Shown here in pieces: positions 8,484 through 17,075 of a stretch of 64,000 bases of DNA. This DNA is from Streptomyces gardneri. Its GTDB lineage: Bacteria; Actinomycetota; Actinomycetes; Streptomycetales; Streptomycetaceae. The stretch's first letter is position 1. Every line of letters begins with the position of its first letter. The DNA is taken from assembly GCF_006539185.1 (NCBI RefSeq), contig NZ_BJMN01000055.1, positions 1 through 64,000 on the forward strand. Reading direction: 5' to 3'. Made by a program: the position numbers and the translations under genes. Under the pieces are notes generated by a model that made no database searches, had not been told where the DNA came from, and saw only the letters and a program-made list of their open reading frames with translations.

Positions 8484-8514
8484 ACTGTAGGAATTGGAGT
8501 GCACTCCAAGGCAA
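8484..8514 (-). promoter_or_regulatory. MerR-type promoter of the aldo/keto reductase gene
   Basis: Read on the minus strand: -35 TTGCCT (8514-8509), a 19-base spacer (8508-8490), and -10 TACAGT (8489-8484). The 16-base perfect palindrome TTGGAGTGCACTCCAA (8494-8509) fills the spacer. An overlong 19-base spacer with a central dyad is the hallmark of promoters twisted open by MerR-family activators. The start codon at 8477 sits where transcription should begin, so the mRNA is probably leaderless. Confidence 0.85.
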
Positions 8515-8543
8515 GGGCGACGATCAACGCCCCCACCTGGGGT

Positions 8544-9401
8544 TCACCCCAGGAAGGCCATGACCAGCGAGTGCAGGACCTCGGGCCGCTCCAGATGCGT
8601 GTCGTGCCCGGTGCCGGGGACGCTGACGCCGTGCAGTCCGGGCCGTAGCCGGGCCATCTCGGCGTACTCCTCGGCGCTGATGATCCCGCCCTGCGTGCCC
8701 TGCCCGAGGACGGCGAGGACGGGGCAGGTGATCGCCGCCCATTCGTCCCAGAAGGCGCGGCGGGCGTTGTCGTCGAGCGACCGGACCATGACGTCGGCGT
8801 CGAAGCGGGGCCACAGGCCGTCGCCGCGCTGCTCGAGCCCACTCGCCCATCCCTCCCCGACGGGCTGCTTGCCGCCGCCGAGGTACGCGACGGCCGCCTC
8901 CCGCGTGGGGAAGGGCACCGGCCAGTCGGCGAACCACTCCGCGATGCCCGCCTGGACGCCGGGGTTCGACCCGCCGGGCCCGGCCTCGACGAGGACGAGT
9001 GCGCGGGGCAGCTCGGGGTGGGCGGCGGCGGTGAGCAGAGCGGTATGACCACCGAGTGACTGCCCCATCAGCACGGGCCGCCGGAGCCCGAGTTCCGTCA
9101 CCACGGCGACGACATCGGCGACGTACGCGGCGCGTGAGACGTCCTCGGGCCGCCGCTCGCTGCGTCCGTGCCCGCGCTGGTCGAGCGCGAGGACGCGGTG
9201 TCCGGCGTCCCGCAGGGCGCGGGCGGTCACGTCCCATTCCCCGGCGTGCCCGGCGAGCCCGTGGAGGAGCAGGACGTCGGCCCCGGCGCCACCCCAGTCA
9301 CGACAGGAGAGCCGCACGCCGTCGGTCGCCACCACGACCCGCTCGACCGGCTCGACCGCCTCGACCGGCTCGGCCCGGGAGGAACACAGAGAATCAGTCA
9401 C
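8544..9401 (-). CDS. Alpha/beta hydrolase
   Basis: A 285-residue alpha/beta-fold hydrolase. LLLHGLAGHAGEW carries the oxyanion-hole HG, LDQRGHGRSE follows strand 4, GQSLGG holds the nucleophile Ser of the elbow, and GTGHDTH near the end carries the catalytic His. The acid residue is probably the Asp/Glu near LGQGTQG. The start is GTG at 9401 with GGAGG eight bases upstream; an ATG at 9431 would add ten residues before it. It follows the ArsR-like gene by 55 bases on the same strand, so the two may be cotranscribed. The family ranges from esterases to haloperoxidases and lactonases, and nothing here fixes the substrate. Confidence 0.85.
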   Translation of the reverse strand: MTDSLCSSRAEPVEAVEPVERVVVATDGVRLSCRDWGGAGADVLLLHGLAGHAGEWDVTARALRDAGHRVLALDQRGHGRSERRPEDVSRAAYVADVVAVVTELGLRRPVLMGQSLGGHTALLTAAAHPELPRALVLVEAGPGGSNPGVQAGIAEWFADWPVPFPTREAAVAYLGGGKQPVGEGWASGLEQRGDGLWPRFDADVMVRSLDDNARRAFWDEWAAITCPVLAVLGQGTQGGIISAEEYAEMARLRPGLHGVSVPGTGHDTHLERPEVLHSLVMAFLG

Positions 9402-9456
9402 CCAGGAATCCTCCCCGAAGCCCCCGACCACACCACAACCCCACCCCCAACCTCTC

Positions 9457-10443
9457 CTACGGGTTGAGGAGCTGATCGGCGACGGCGGTGCGGGCGTAGA
9501 GGACGGAGCGCCCGCTGCGGTGGGCGGTGACCAGGCCGGCGTTCCGCAGGGCGATGAGGTGCTGGGAGACGCCGGCGGCGGACAGACCGCAGTGCGTGGC
9601 GAGCTGGGTGGTGGAGGCCGGGGTGTCGAGCTCGGTGAGGAGCAGGGTGCGGGAGCGCCCGAGGACGGCGGCGACGGCGTCCGTGGCGGCGGTCGTACGG
9701 GGTTCCCACAGGGTGCCGATTCCCCGGGCGGGGTAGGCGAGTTGGGGCGGATCGGGGTGGACGGACCGGGTGAGGACCTTGGGCCAGGCGAAGGCGGAGG
9801 GGATGAGCAGCAGCCCGGAGCCGCCCTGGTCGCGGGTGAGCGCGCAGTGGCGGCGTACGAGCCGCAGGGTGCCGTCGTCCCACCGTACGGTCTCGTGGAG
9901 CTCGCTCAGGACCCGGGCCGAACCGTGCTCGGCGACCTGGCGGGCGCGGTGGAAGACGTCGGCCTCCAGGAGCTTCTGGATGCGGGCCCAGTAGGGCGCG
10001 AGGGCGAGCTCCCAGTAGGTGTCGATCTCGTCGGCGACCTTGCGGAGGGCCGCTTCGGGAGCCTCGTGCAGCAGTCGGCGGCGGGGTCCGTCGCCGCCCT
10101 CGACGGCGAGGCGCCGGAGGTCGTCGCGTACCTGGTCGGGAGGGGTGCGGCGGATGGCGTCGAGCTCGGCGTCGAGGGTGGGGAAGGGCCCGGTGGGGGT
10201 GGGGTTGAGGAAGTCGGCGAGGTAGCCGTGGGCGGGGACGAGGGCGGCGAGCCAGCCGCGGTCGAGCCCGGCCCGGACGAGACGGGGGCGGACCTGGGCG
10301 GCCCAGCGCCGGTGGGGGGAGGTGCCGGTGGTGTCGGGGTGCCGGGAGAGCAGGCGGAAGCTGGTGACGACCTCCCACATGGGGGAGACGGCGAAGCGGG
10401 TCTGGGCGAGGTCGGCGGCGGAGAAACGGAGCCCGGATTCCAT
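9457..10443 (-). CDS. ArsR-like winged-helix regulator (DUF5937 type)
   Basis: A 328-residue regulator. The N-terminal 220 residues (FSAADLAQTRFAVSPMWEVV onward) form an actinobacterial domain of unknown role. The C-terminal 80 residues are an ArsR-type winged helix: LLTELDTPASTTQLATHCGL then SAAGVSQHLIALRNAGLVTA as recognition helix and wing, and RSGRSVLYARTAVADQLL at the end. No metal-binding Cys pair is visible, so metal sensing is unlikely. It is divergent from an MFS transporter with a 94-base intergenic region and probably controls it. The start ATG at 10443 is the only one consistent with the conserved N-terminus. Confidence 0.85.
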   Translation of the reverse strand: MESGLRFSAADLAQTRFAVSPMWEVVTSFRLLSRHPDTTGTSPHRRWAAQVRPRLVRAGLDRGWLAALVPAHGYLADFLNPTPTGPFPTLDAELDAIRRTPPDQVRDDLRRLAVEGGDGPRRRLLHEAPEAALRKVADEIDTYWELALAPYWARIQKLLEADVFHRARQVAEHGSARVLSELHETVRWDDGTLRLVRRHCALTRDQGGSGLLLIPSAFAWPKVLTRSVHPDPPQLAYPARGIGTLWEPRTTAATDAVAAVLGRSRTLLLTELDTPASTTQLATHCGLSAAGVSQHLIALRNAGLVTAHRSGRSVLYARTAVADQLLNP

Positions 10444-10537
10444 GGAGTTACCGTCCTGGTCGGCGCGACACGGCGATTGGATTCGTCCTGAGCTTAATCA
10501 TTGGAGAGGGAGACAGGGGCACCCACAGACTCCCCCC

Positions 10538-11725
10538 ATGCCCTCCTCCTTCCGCGGTCTCCCGCCCGTCGTCTGGACGATCTTCGCCGGAACGATCGTC
10601 AACCGCCTCGGCTACCTCGTCACGCCGTTCCTGGTCTTCTTCCTCGCCTCGCGCGGAGTGACCGGCACCGACACCTCGTACGTCCTCGGCGCCCTCGGCG
10701 CGGGCAACCTCATCGGCCCCGCCGTCGGCGGCATCCTCGCCGACCGCATCGGTCGCCGCCCGACGATGCTGATCGGCCTGATCGGCGCGGCGGCGGCGCA
10801 GGGAGCGCTGTTCCTGGCTCCCGGGGTGTGGACGATGGCGGCGGCGTCGCTGCTGATCAGCACGGCGGGCAGCACGGTGTCACCGGCGGCGTACGCGCTG
10901 CTGGCCGACGCGGTGGACAGCGAACGCCGGCAGCGCGCGTACGCCCTCTTCGGCTGGGGCGTGAACATCGGCACCGCGGTGGCGGGCGTCCTGGGCGGCT
11001 ACCTGGCGGCCCACGGCTACTGGCTGCTGTTCGCGGTGGATGCGGGTTCGATGCTGCTGTACGCGGGGGTGGTGGCGACGCGCCTCAAGGAACCGGCCCG
11101 CGCGACGACCAAGGAGAAGGACGGACTCGGCTACGGAGTCGTCCTCCGGGACCGCCTCGCCCTGCTCCTCCTCCCGCTCTTCGGCATCCAGCTCTTCGTG
11201 TACTCGCTGACCGAGGTCGCCCTGCCGCTCGCGGTCCGCGACAGCGGCCTCTCCCCGGCGGTGTACGGGGCGATGGCGGCGGTCAACGCGGTCCTGGTGG
11301 TCGGCCTCCAGCCCTTCGTGACCGCCCGGCTGGCCAAGCTGCCGCAGCTCGCGGTGCAGAGCGCGGGCAGTGCCCTGATCGCGGTGGGCGTGGCGCTCAC
11401 GGGCCTGGCGGACGGGATCGTCGGCTACACGGTGTCGGTCGTGGTCTGGTCGCTGGGCGAGGTGGTGGTCGCCGGCATCGCCGCGGGCGTCGTCGCCAAC
11501 CTCGCCCCGGCACACGCCCGGGGCCGCTACCAGGGCGCCTTCAGCTGGACGTGGGGCGTGGCCCGCTTCGCGGCCCTCACGGTCGGTGTGGCCGCGTACA
11601 CGACGCTGGGCGCGGGCGTCCTGTGGTGGACGGCGCTGCTGGCGGGCTCGGCGGCCTCGGCGGCGACCCTGGCCCTGGTACGGAGAGTCCACCGCCGCAC
11701 GGCCGCCCACGAACTGGCGGCCTGA
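10538..11725 (+). CDS. MFS transporter, 12-helix type
   Basis: A 395-residue major facilitator with about 12 hydrophobic segments. GGILADRIGRRPTMLIGL is the conserved loop between helices 2 and 3, and LLADAVDSERRQRAYALFGW matches helix 5 and its flanks in the drug-exporter branch. The second half starts after the hydrophilic EPARATTKEKDG loop at about residue 190. It starts at ATG 10538 with GGAGAGGGAG some 20 bases upstream, which is too far for a normal ribosome-binding site. The divergent ArsR-like gene is its presumed regulator, a pairing repeated in many Streptomyces genomes. Substrate unknown. Confidence 0.85.
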   Translation: MPSSFRGLPPVVWTIFAGTIVNRLGYLVTPFLVFFLASRGVTGTDTSYVLGALGAGNLIGPAVGGILADRIGRRPTMLIGLIGAAAAQGALFLAPGVWTMAAASLLISTAGSTVSPAAYALLADAVDSERRQRAYALFGWGVNIGTAVAGVLGGYLAAHGYWLLFAVDAGSMLLYAGVVATRLKEPARATTKEKDGLGYGVVLRDRLALLLLPLFGIQLFVYSLTEVALPLAVRDSGLSPAVYGAMAAVNAVLVVGLQPFVTARLAKLPQLAVQSAGSALIAVGVALTGLADGIVGYTVSVVVWSLGEVVVAGIAAGVVANLAPAHARGRYQGAFSWTWGVARFAALTVGVAAYTTLGAGVLWWTALLAGSAASAATLALVRRVHRRTAAHELAA

Positions 11726-11751
11726 GCCGCACGGCCGACGCCCGAGTCCCC

Positions 11752-11961
11752 CTACTTACCCTCGGCGAGGGTATGGGCGACGAGGGCATTGGCATGCCCG
11801 TGCCCGAGCCCGTGCTCGGACTTGAGCCAGGAGACGAGCTCCATGTGCTTGGTGAGCGGCGAGGAACGGATGAGCTCCTGCCACTCGGAGACCGGCCGCC
11901 CGTACTTCTTCTCGATGGAGGGGAAGTAGCTGGCGGGACCCTTGGGGACGTTCTCGGACAC
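11752..11961 (-). CDS. DUF4287 small protein
   Basis: A 69-residue protein made almost entirely of a DUF4287 domain: PKGPASYFPSIEKKYGRP followed by WQELIRSS, LTKHMELVSWLKSEHGLGHG and HANALVAHTL. The family is small, soluble and widespread in Actinobacteria, and no biochemical function is known to me. The start is GTG at 11961 with GAGGAGAG six bases upstream. It lies between an MFS gene ending on the plus strand 26 bases away and the FtsX-type operon, and is not clearly part of either. Confidence 0.85.
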   Translation of the reverse strand: MSENVPKGPASYFPSIEKKYGRPVSEWQELIRSSPLTKHMELVSWLKSEHGLGHGHANALVAHTLAEGK

Positions 11962-12050
11962 GAAGCTCTCCTCGCAGACGGGGACGACACGACAACAACA
12001 TCACCACCTATGACTCCCCGTCCACGGAGAACTCATCGCGCTCCTCAGAA

Positions 12051-14303
12051 TCAATCCCGCCGAATGTGCTCGGGGTCGATGTGCCGCCGGACCATGGGTA
12101 CGGAGGCGAGGGCGGCGGCGATCAGCACGCCCAGGGCACAGGCGAAGAGCAGCGGCAGCCCCTCCCAGTCCCAGTGGATCGCGCCGCCCCCGGTGATCAG
12201 ATAGCTGGACTCGGCGAGCCACCCGGTGACGATCGCCGCCCCCAACCCCACGACCAACGGCAACCCGACCTGCACGACCTGCACCACCCGCAACGTCCCG
12301 GCCCGAGCCCCCAACAAGGCGAGCGCGGTCACCTGCCCCCGCCGCTCCATGGCCCGATCGGCCACGGACACCACAAACGCGGCAACCCCGATGACCAGCC
12401 CCAGCACCATCCCGACGGCGAGCAGACTCCGAATCACGGTGAGCTGCGCGAGCGAATCGATCACGATCCCGACGGGATCGACGGCCGCGGTGGGCGCAAT
12501 GGCCCCGACACCGTCGAGGACGGCACGGATGGTGGCGGGGTCGGCGTCGCTGACGAGAGTGAGGGTGCCGGACGAGTCCGCCAGATTCGCAGGGACGAGG
12601 GAGGGGGGTACGAGCAGGGCGCTGGTTTGAAAGACGGACGGTTGGTATGCCCTCATGTCGATGCGCTCATGGGGAACGGTGATAACGATCTTTCGTCCGT
12701 CGCGCGTTTCGAAGGGGAATCGGTCACCAGGCTGGGGGTCCTCCGGGTACGCCGAGTTGGCTTCGTACAACTGCATGGTCCTGCCGTCGACACAGCCTGT
12801 GGCCCGCTGAGTTGTTGCGGTGAGTTGGGCGCAGGTGGCGACCAACAGGTCGACGTGTCGCCATAGGTCGTCGCTCGGCGAATTCCATGAGCTGTAAGCA
12901 ATCACCTGCACTCGCACGCCAGGGATTTGTGCGAGCTGCTGCCTTTGCTGGGGAGTAACGTCGCTGAGGCTGATCTTGTACTCCTGAACTGGCGCTGTCC
13001 GTCGACTGACTTGGTCCAGTTCGACGAGCACTCCTTGAGTGAGCGAGGCCCCGAATACCAGCAGTACGAGACCGGTGACCACGCGCAACGATGCCCCCGG
13101 ATCGACCTCCGTACGCCGCATCGCCAACGCCACCGGCAGTGATTTCGCCACTCTGGCCAGCCGCCGCGCAATCCATGCCGTGATCGGCGCCAAACCGAAG
13201 ACGAGTCCCGCACCGGTCAACAACACGGCGCCGGGTACGAGCACGGAACTGGCGGAACCCCCGGACGGGTCCCGCCCCAGCACACTGAGCACGCAGTACC
13301 CGCCGATGACCCCGAGTCCCGGGACCAGCAGCAACGTCCCGTACACCCTTGGAGGCTTGCGCTCGCCAGTACGTCTGACGCTGATCGGCGACAACGCGGC
13401 TCGCCGCGCACTGAACTGCCCCACGACCCACGCGAGGGCAGGACACCCGAGCAGACATACAGCAATCGTCGGCCATGAGGGTCGTCCATCCGGTGGGTAC
13501 CAGCGCAGCCCGGGCAACCCGACGCGCGCCATGACCTCGTTGACCCCGAGATACCCGACGAGTCCGAGAACGGCCCCAACGAACGCAGCGACCACGCTCT
13601 CCCCGGCGTTGACTCGCAGCGTGTCTTTCACGCTGAGCCCGACGAGCCGAAGGGCGGCCAGTCGGCGGGCCCTGGACTCGCCGGAGAGGCGGGCGCAGAC
13701 GGAGAGGAAGGTGACTAGAGGGAGCAGCACGATGCAACCGAGGGTGAAGCGCAGGATGTCGAGAGTCGACGGGTCGACGATCTGTCGCCAGGACCGGCCG
13801 ATGCCGAAGCCACCGAGCGATTCTGCTCCGATCAGCTCGGCCGGAGTCGTGCCGATGTACGCGTACAGGTCGTCGGAGTCACCCAGCCCCTTCGGCGCAA
13901 TCGTGCCGATTACGCGCCCAGGGACAAGGCCGGCTGCCCTCGGATTGGCTGCCAGGATCTCCACCAGCTTCGGCGAAACGATCGCTTCGCCGGCCTCGGG
14001 AAGTTTGTCGATACCCGGTGGGACCTTTGTCGGCCCCGGGCTCGTGCGAGCGACGAATACGCGATGAAATGGCTGCGACCCGTACGGATCCCGGAACTCG
14101 CGATAGACGACGTTGCTGTCGCCTGGGCGTGGCTCCCGAGCGTGCGTGCGGGCGTCATGAGCGGTGAGGATCGACGGAATCGTGAGCACTGCGGCCAGGC
14201 AGGCCACTCCGAGTGCGGATCCGAGTGCCATCAAAAGGAAGCGAACCCGCCCCCTGCGCCCACTGCCCCATAGCAGGCGGAGCCCGAGGAGAAACGCGTT
14301 CAC
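12051..14303 (-). CDS. ABC transporter permease, FtsX/MacB type with two FtsX-like domains
   Basis: A 750-residue membrane protein. One transmembrane helix lies near the N-terminus (about 18-38), followed by an extracytoplasmic stretch with HRVFVART and VPPGIDKLPEAGEAIVSPK. A first FtsX-like block of helices is at about 195-300, central helices at 315-425, a second extracytoplasmic region at 430-610, and a last FtsX block at 615-745. In such mechanotransmission transporters the ATPase drives movement of the outer domains rather than classical import. The start is GTG at 14303, sharing four bases (GTGA) with the stop of the ATPase gene, so translation is coupled. The extracytoplasmic part at 12600-13050 looks less GC-rich than the neighbours. 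Substrate unknown. Confidence 0.85.
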   Translation of the reverse strand: MNAFLLGLRLLWGSGRRGRVRFLLMALGSALGVACLAAVLTIPSILTAHDARTHAREPRPGDSNVVYREFRDPYGSQPFHRVFVARTSPGPTKVPPGIDKLPEAGEAIVSPKLVEILAANPRAAGLVPGRVIGTIAPKGLGDSDDLYAYIGTTPAELIGAESLGGFGIGRSWRQIVDPSTLDILRFTLGCIVLLPLVTFLSVCARLSGESRARRLAALRLVGLSVKDTLRVNAGESVVAAFVGAVLGLVGYLGVNEVMARVGLPGLRWYPPDGRPSWPTIAVCLLGCPALAWVVGQFSARRAALSPISVRRTGERKPPRVYGTLLLVPGLGVIGGYCVLSVLGRDPSGGSASSVLVPGAVLLTGAGLVFGLAPITAWIARRLARVAKSLPVALAMRRTEVDPGASLRVVTGLVLLVFGASLTQGVLVELDQVSRRTAPVQEYKISLSDVTPQQRQQLAQIPGVRVQVIAYSSWNSPSDDLWRHVDLLVATCAQLTATTQRATGCVDGRTMQLYEANSAYPEDPQPGDRFPFETRDGRKIVITVPHERIDMRAYQPSVFQTSALLVPPSLVPANLADSSGTLTLVSDADPATIRAVLDGVGAIAPTAAVDPVGIVIDSLAQLTVIRSLLAVGMVLGLVIGVAAFVVSVADRAMERRGQVTALALLGARAGTLRVVQVVQVGLPLVVGLGAAIVTGWLAESSYLITGGGAIHWDWEGLPLLFACALGVLIAAALASVPMVRRHIDPEHIRRD

Positions 14304-14974
14304 ACCACCACCCGCTGGCTCAGGAGGCCATCCGACATCGTGTACTGCGTATCGGCCTTGGCAGCGACATCGGCGTCGTGCGTGACGATGACCACGGCCG
14401 TTTTCTGTCTCCGCGCCAGTTGGAGGAACTCCTCCAACACGGCAGTGGCATTGGCGCTGTCGAGGGCCCCGGTCGGCTCATCCGCGAACACGACGTCCGG
14501 ACGGTGCACCAGGGCTCGTGCCACTGCCACGCGCTGACTCTGTCCACCCGACAACTTCGAAGTCCTGCGCCGGAGCAGGTCGCCCATTCCGAGCCTGCCC
14601 AGCACCTGTCCCGCCATCGCATGAGCATGCGTCTTGCTGATCCCGGCAAGCCGGAGGGGAAGGGCAGCGTTCTCCTCCACGGTCAGCTCCGGCAGCAGCT
14701 CCCCGTACTGGAACACGAACCCCAAACGAGTACGGCGCAGGGCGCTCAGCTCGCCGTCGGGCAATGAGGAGAGTTGGACCCCGTCGAAGGTCACTGTGCC
14801 GCAGGAGGGGGGAAGAACCCCAGCGAGGCAGTAGAGCAGAGACGACTTACCTGACCCGCTGCTGCCCATGATGGCGGCCACTTCGCCGCGCTTGAGCGTG
14901 AAATCGGCACCGCTGACTGCCTGATGCGTGCCGTAAGAAAGATCCACGCCCACGGCGCGGAGGATGACGTCCAT
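14300..14974 (-). CDS. ABC transporter ATP-binding protein, LolD/MacB type
   Basis: A 224-residue ATPase. Walker A is GSSGSGKSS at about 40-48, the signature is LSGGQSQRVAVARAL, Walker B is DVVFADEPTGALD, and the switch His is in VIVTHDADVA. ADEPTGALD is characteristic of the LolD/MacB/FtsE branch that pairs with FtsX-type permeases, matching the next gene. The start at 14974 is chosen at MDVILRAV, with GGGAG 11 bases upstream; an in-frame ATG at 15007 would add an unusual MRLPICREHTT leader. It is the middle gene of an operon: small secreted protein, ATPase, permease. Confidence 0.9.
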   Translation of the reverse strand: MDVILRAVGVDLSYGTHQAVSGADFTLKRGEVAAIMGSSGSGKSSLLYCLAGVLPPSCGTVTFDGVQLSSLPDGELSALRRTRLGFVFQYGELLPELTVEENAALPLRLAGISKTHAHAMAGQVLGRLGMGDLLRRRTSKLSGGQSQRVAVARALVHRPDVVFADEPTGALDSANATAVLEEFLQLARRQKTAVVIVTHDADVAAKADTQYTMSDGLLSQRVVV

Positions 14975-15031
14975 CGTGGTGTGCTCCCTACAGATTGGGA
15001 GCCGCACACCGGCGGCTCCCAGAGCTGTCGA

Positions 15032-15439
15032 CTATCGGCGCGAGAACAGTCGCTCCGGGGAGCAGTTGTCCGGTCGCAAGGAGCCACGGTCACGGCACAC
15101 CTGCAGCCGCACTTCCTTTGTCTTCAGAACCGCGCCGTCGAAGAAGACCTCGTCGACCTTGACGTTCTTTCGCTGGACGCCCTTGATACGGCCCCAGGGG
15201 TAGCCCTCAACCCTCGTGCGGAGGTAGACGTTGTGGCCGTCTCCGTGGCTGGTGTCCCTCAGCTCACCCTTCATGTGGAGTCCACTCGGTACCTTGCTCG
15301 CGGGCTGCCACTGGTACGTGCCGACGAAAGCGACGCCTGGGTCCGTCATGACGAACGTGTGCTCCGAGTCCGCCACCGCCACCCCCATCCCCCCGAAGAA
15401 CAGCCCCGCAGCCACCACTGCAGTCGCCAACTTCCTCAT
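15032..15439 (-). CDS. Small secreted protein, first gene of the FtsX-type ABC operon
   Basis: A 135-residue protein with a Sec signal peptide (MRKLATAVVAAGLFFGGMGV, then AVA-DS as likely cleavage site near residue 23). The mature part, about 112 residues, has the look of a beta-rich domain (HTFVMTDPGVAFVGTYQW, VYLRTRVEGYPWGR) and two Cys near the C-terminus (VCRDRG, NCSPE) that could form a disulfide. I do not recognise the family. It is 57 bases upstream of the ATPase gene on the same strand and probably heads the operon, so it may be a partner or cargo of the transporter; this is inference. Confidence 0.8.
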   Translation of the reverse strand: MRKLATAVVAAGLFFGGMGVAVADSEHTFVMTDPGVAFVGTYQWQPASKVPSGLHMKGELRDTSHGDGHNVYLRTRVEGYPWGRIKGVQRKNVKVDEVFFDGAVLKTKEVRLQVCRDRGSLRPDNCSPERLFSRR

Positions 15440-15743
15440 CGATAACCCCTGTCTGGTCGAACCGACTGGTCATCACAGAAAGTATCGGCATCACTACACA
15501 CTGATGGTCGCAGGAACGTCCCTCCCTCCCAGCACCCCCCTAACCGGTGAACGAACCCCGCCCTGGGGTCACCAGTACCTCCCCTTGCCTCCGTCTATCA
15601 GCGATGCCGAGGCAAACCTCGAAGCCCCGCCCAACCGGGCGGGGCTTCGGCTGAAGTCCCTGGCCGGGGTGCGGCCTGGGGCGTTCTGTGTGGGCGATGC
15701 CGGCGGCTTAGGTCGGCATCCGGCTCGGCGCCGTGAACTCGGG
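15440..15743. other. 304-base intergenic region
   Basis: The right part holds the hairpin at 15620-15649. The left part (15440-15480) should contain the promoter of the minus-strand secreted-protein operon; CTGGTC occurs twice there (15452-15457 and 15465-15470), ten bases apart in the same orientation, around GTCGAACCGAC. I see no gene in the remainder. Confidence 0.5.
15620..15649. terminator. Hairpin terminator downstream of the DUF1269 gene
   Basis: CGAAGCCCCGCCC (15620-15632) pairs perfectly with GGGCGGGGCTTCG (15637-15649) over the loop AACC. It lies about 95 bases past the stop of the minus-strand DUF1269 gene. There is no U tract, as is common in Streptomyces. Confidence 0.7.
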
Positions 15744-16229
15744 TCAGCTCGCGAAGACTTCGCGGAGCTTGGCCTCCTTCTCGGTGTCCAGGTTGGACTG
15801 GATCAGCTCCGCGTGGCCGTTCGGGAAGGCGTCCTTCACGCGGTCGACCACCGCGTCGGCAGAGAGCAGAAAGAGTGCCGAACTGCCCGGCGTCACCTTC
15901 GACTTGACCGAGTCGATGAAGTCGTCGTCGATGCCGACATCCGCCATCTTGCCGCCGAGCGCACCGGCCGCCGCGCCCACGGCCGCGCCGAGCAGCGGCA
16001 TGAAGAAGAGGAGGCCGAAGAGCATGCCCCAGAACGTGCCGGAGAGGGCGCCGGCGCCGGTGAGGTTGTTCAGCTGCTTCGTCTTCGGCTTGCTCGCTTC
16101 CGCCGGCCAGCTGACGGTGGCCGCGTCGATGACCTTGATCAGCTGCTGCTTCTGCAGCTGGAGCAGGGTGTCCTCCACGGTTCCGGCACCCTCGGGCGCA
16201 TCGAATTTCCACACGGTCAACGTGGCCAC
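15744..16229 (-). CDS. DUF1269 family membrane-associated protein
   Basis: A 161-residue protein of the DUF1269 family. MATLTVWKFD opens a ferredoxin-like region, then a Gly-rich hydrophobic block (LTGAGALSGTFWGMLFGLLF to GAAVGAAAGALGGKMADVGI, about 57-100) forms the glycine-zipper-like membrane segment, and the C-terminus VTPGSSALFLLSADAVVDRV is typical of the family. Function is not established; members are often linked to general stress. The start ATG at 16229 matches the conserved N-terminus. It stands alone on the minus strand. Confidence 0.85.
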   Translation of the reverse strand: MATLTVWKFDAPEGAGTVEDTLLQLQKQQLIKVIDAATVSWPAEASKPKTKQLNNLTGAGALSGTFWGMLFGLLFFMPLLGAAVGAAAGALGGKMADVGIDDDFIDSVKSKVTPGSSALFLLSADAVVDRVKDAFPNGHAELIQSNLDTEKEAKLREVFAS

Positions 16230-16442
16230 GTCCAGCCTCCAGAAGCTCGCCCGACGGCGATCGGCAACAGGTAGCCCTCAGTAAATGCGGTGATCACGAA
16301 TGGCGCATCTCGGATATCTCGGGCATCTCGGCAAGGAGAGGGGAGAGGGGAGAGGGGCGCCGGGCGTGCGCGCGCTCCTCGTAGGAGTGATCACCGGTGC
16401 GCCTGCGTGAAGGGGTGTGGCGCCGTCGCCAGGGTGGCGCGC

Positions 16443-17018
16443 ATGCACCTTTCCTTCCCCCCTCCCTCCTCCCTGCTCGTGCGCCGGGCGTTGCTCCCCT
16501 TCGTGGCCGCGGTCGCGCTGCTGGGGACCGCCGGCACCTCCGTGGTCACGGCGGCCGAGTCGTGCGGATCGATCATCACGGCCCCGCTCGCGCGGCCCGT
16601 CTCCGCCGACGACCCCTGTCCCAGCGCGGACCCGGTCGTGTGCCGGATCCGCGTCCTGCCGATGGACGAGAAGGTCGAGGCCCAGCGGACGCGGATGCAG
16701 TACCACGGGCTCCTGGAGGACATGCACCGCACCGAGGCCAACATGCGCGAGGCGGGCTTCACCGACGAGGAGATCGCCAGGGAGCTGGTCGACATGCGGA
16801 ACCAGGCGAAGGAGATCACCCGCGCGGGCATGAGCCCGGAGGAGGTTCGCATCCTGGAGGAGCGGAACCTCGCCAAGTACGGCAACCCCCTCGGCCCGAC
16901 CGCCGATCAGCTGTACGCCAAGTACGGCTCCTGGCAGAAGGTCATCGACGCCTCGATGCGTACGAGCTACGCCGTCGACCGTGAGCTCAGCCTGGAGTAC
17001 CGCCCCTGCCCCGTGTAG
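16443..17018 (+). CDS. Secreted protein of unknown function
   Basis: A 191-residue protein with a Sec signal peptide: positively charged start, hydrophobic core LLPFVAAVALLGTAG and probable cleavage after VTAAE near residue 39. The mature protein has Cys near both ends (CGSI, CPSADPVVC, and CPV at the C-terminus) and a charged, mostly helical middle (MDEKVEAQRTRMQYHGLLED to GMSPEEVRILEERNLAKYG) that could form a coiled coil. I do not recognise the family. The start at 16443 is preferred because the signal peptide begins there; the frame is open from 16290 but with no ribosome-binding site. Confidence 0.7.
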   Translation: MHLSFPPPSSLLVRRALLPFVAAVALLGTAGTSVVTAAESCGSIITAPLARPVSADDPCPSADPVVCRIRVLPMDEKVEAQRTRMQYHGLLEDMHRTEANMREAGFTDEEIARELVDMRNQAKEITRAGMSPEEVRILEERNLAKYGNPLGPTADQLYAKYGSWQKVIDASMRTSYAVDRELSLEYRPCPV

Positions 17019-17037
17019 TGCGGAGGAGGAACGGAAG

Positions 17038-17067
17038 AAGGGCCCCACCGGAAAAGGTGGGGCCCTT
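17038..17067. terminator. Bidirectional hairpin terminator
   Basis: AAGGGCCCCACC (17038-17049) pairs with GGTGGGGCCCTT (17056-17067) over a six-base loop. It lies between the convergent ends of the secreted-protein gene (17018) and the VOC gene (17076) and can serve both. Confidence 0.85.
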
Positions 17068-17075
17068 CGGCATGC

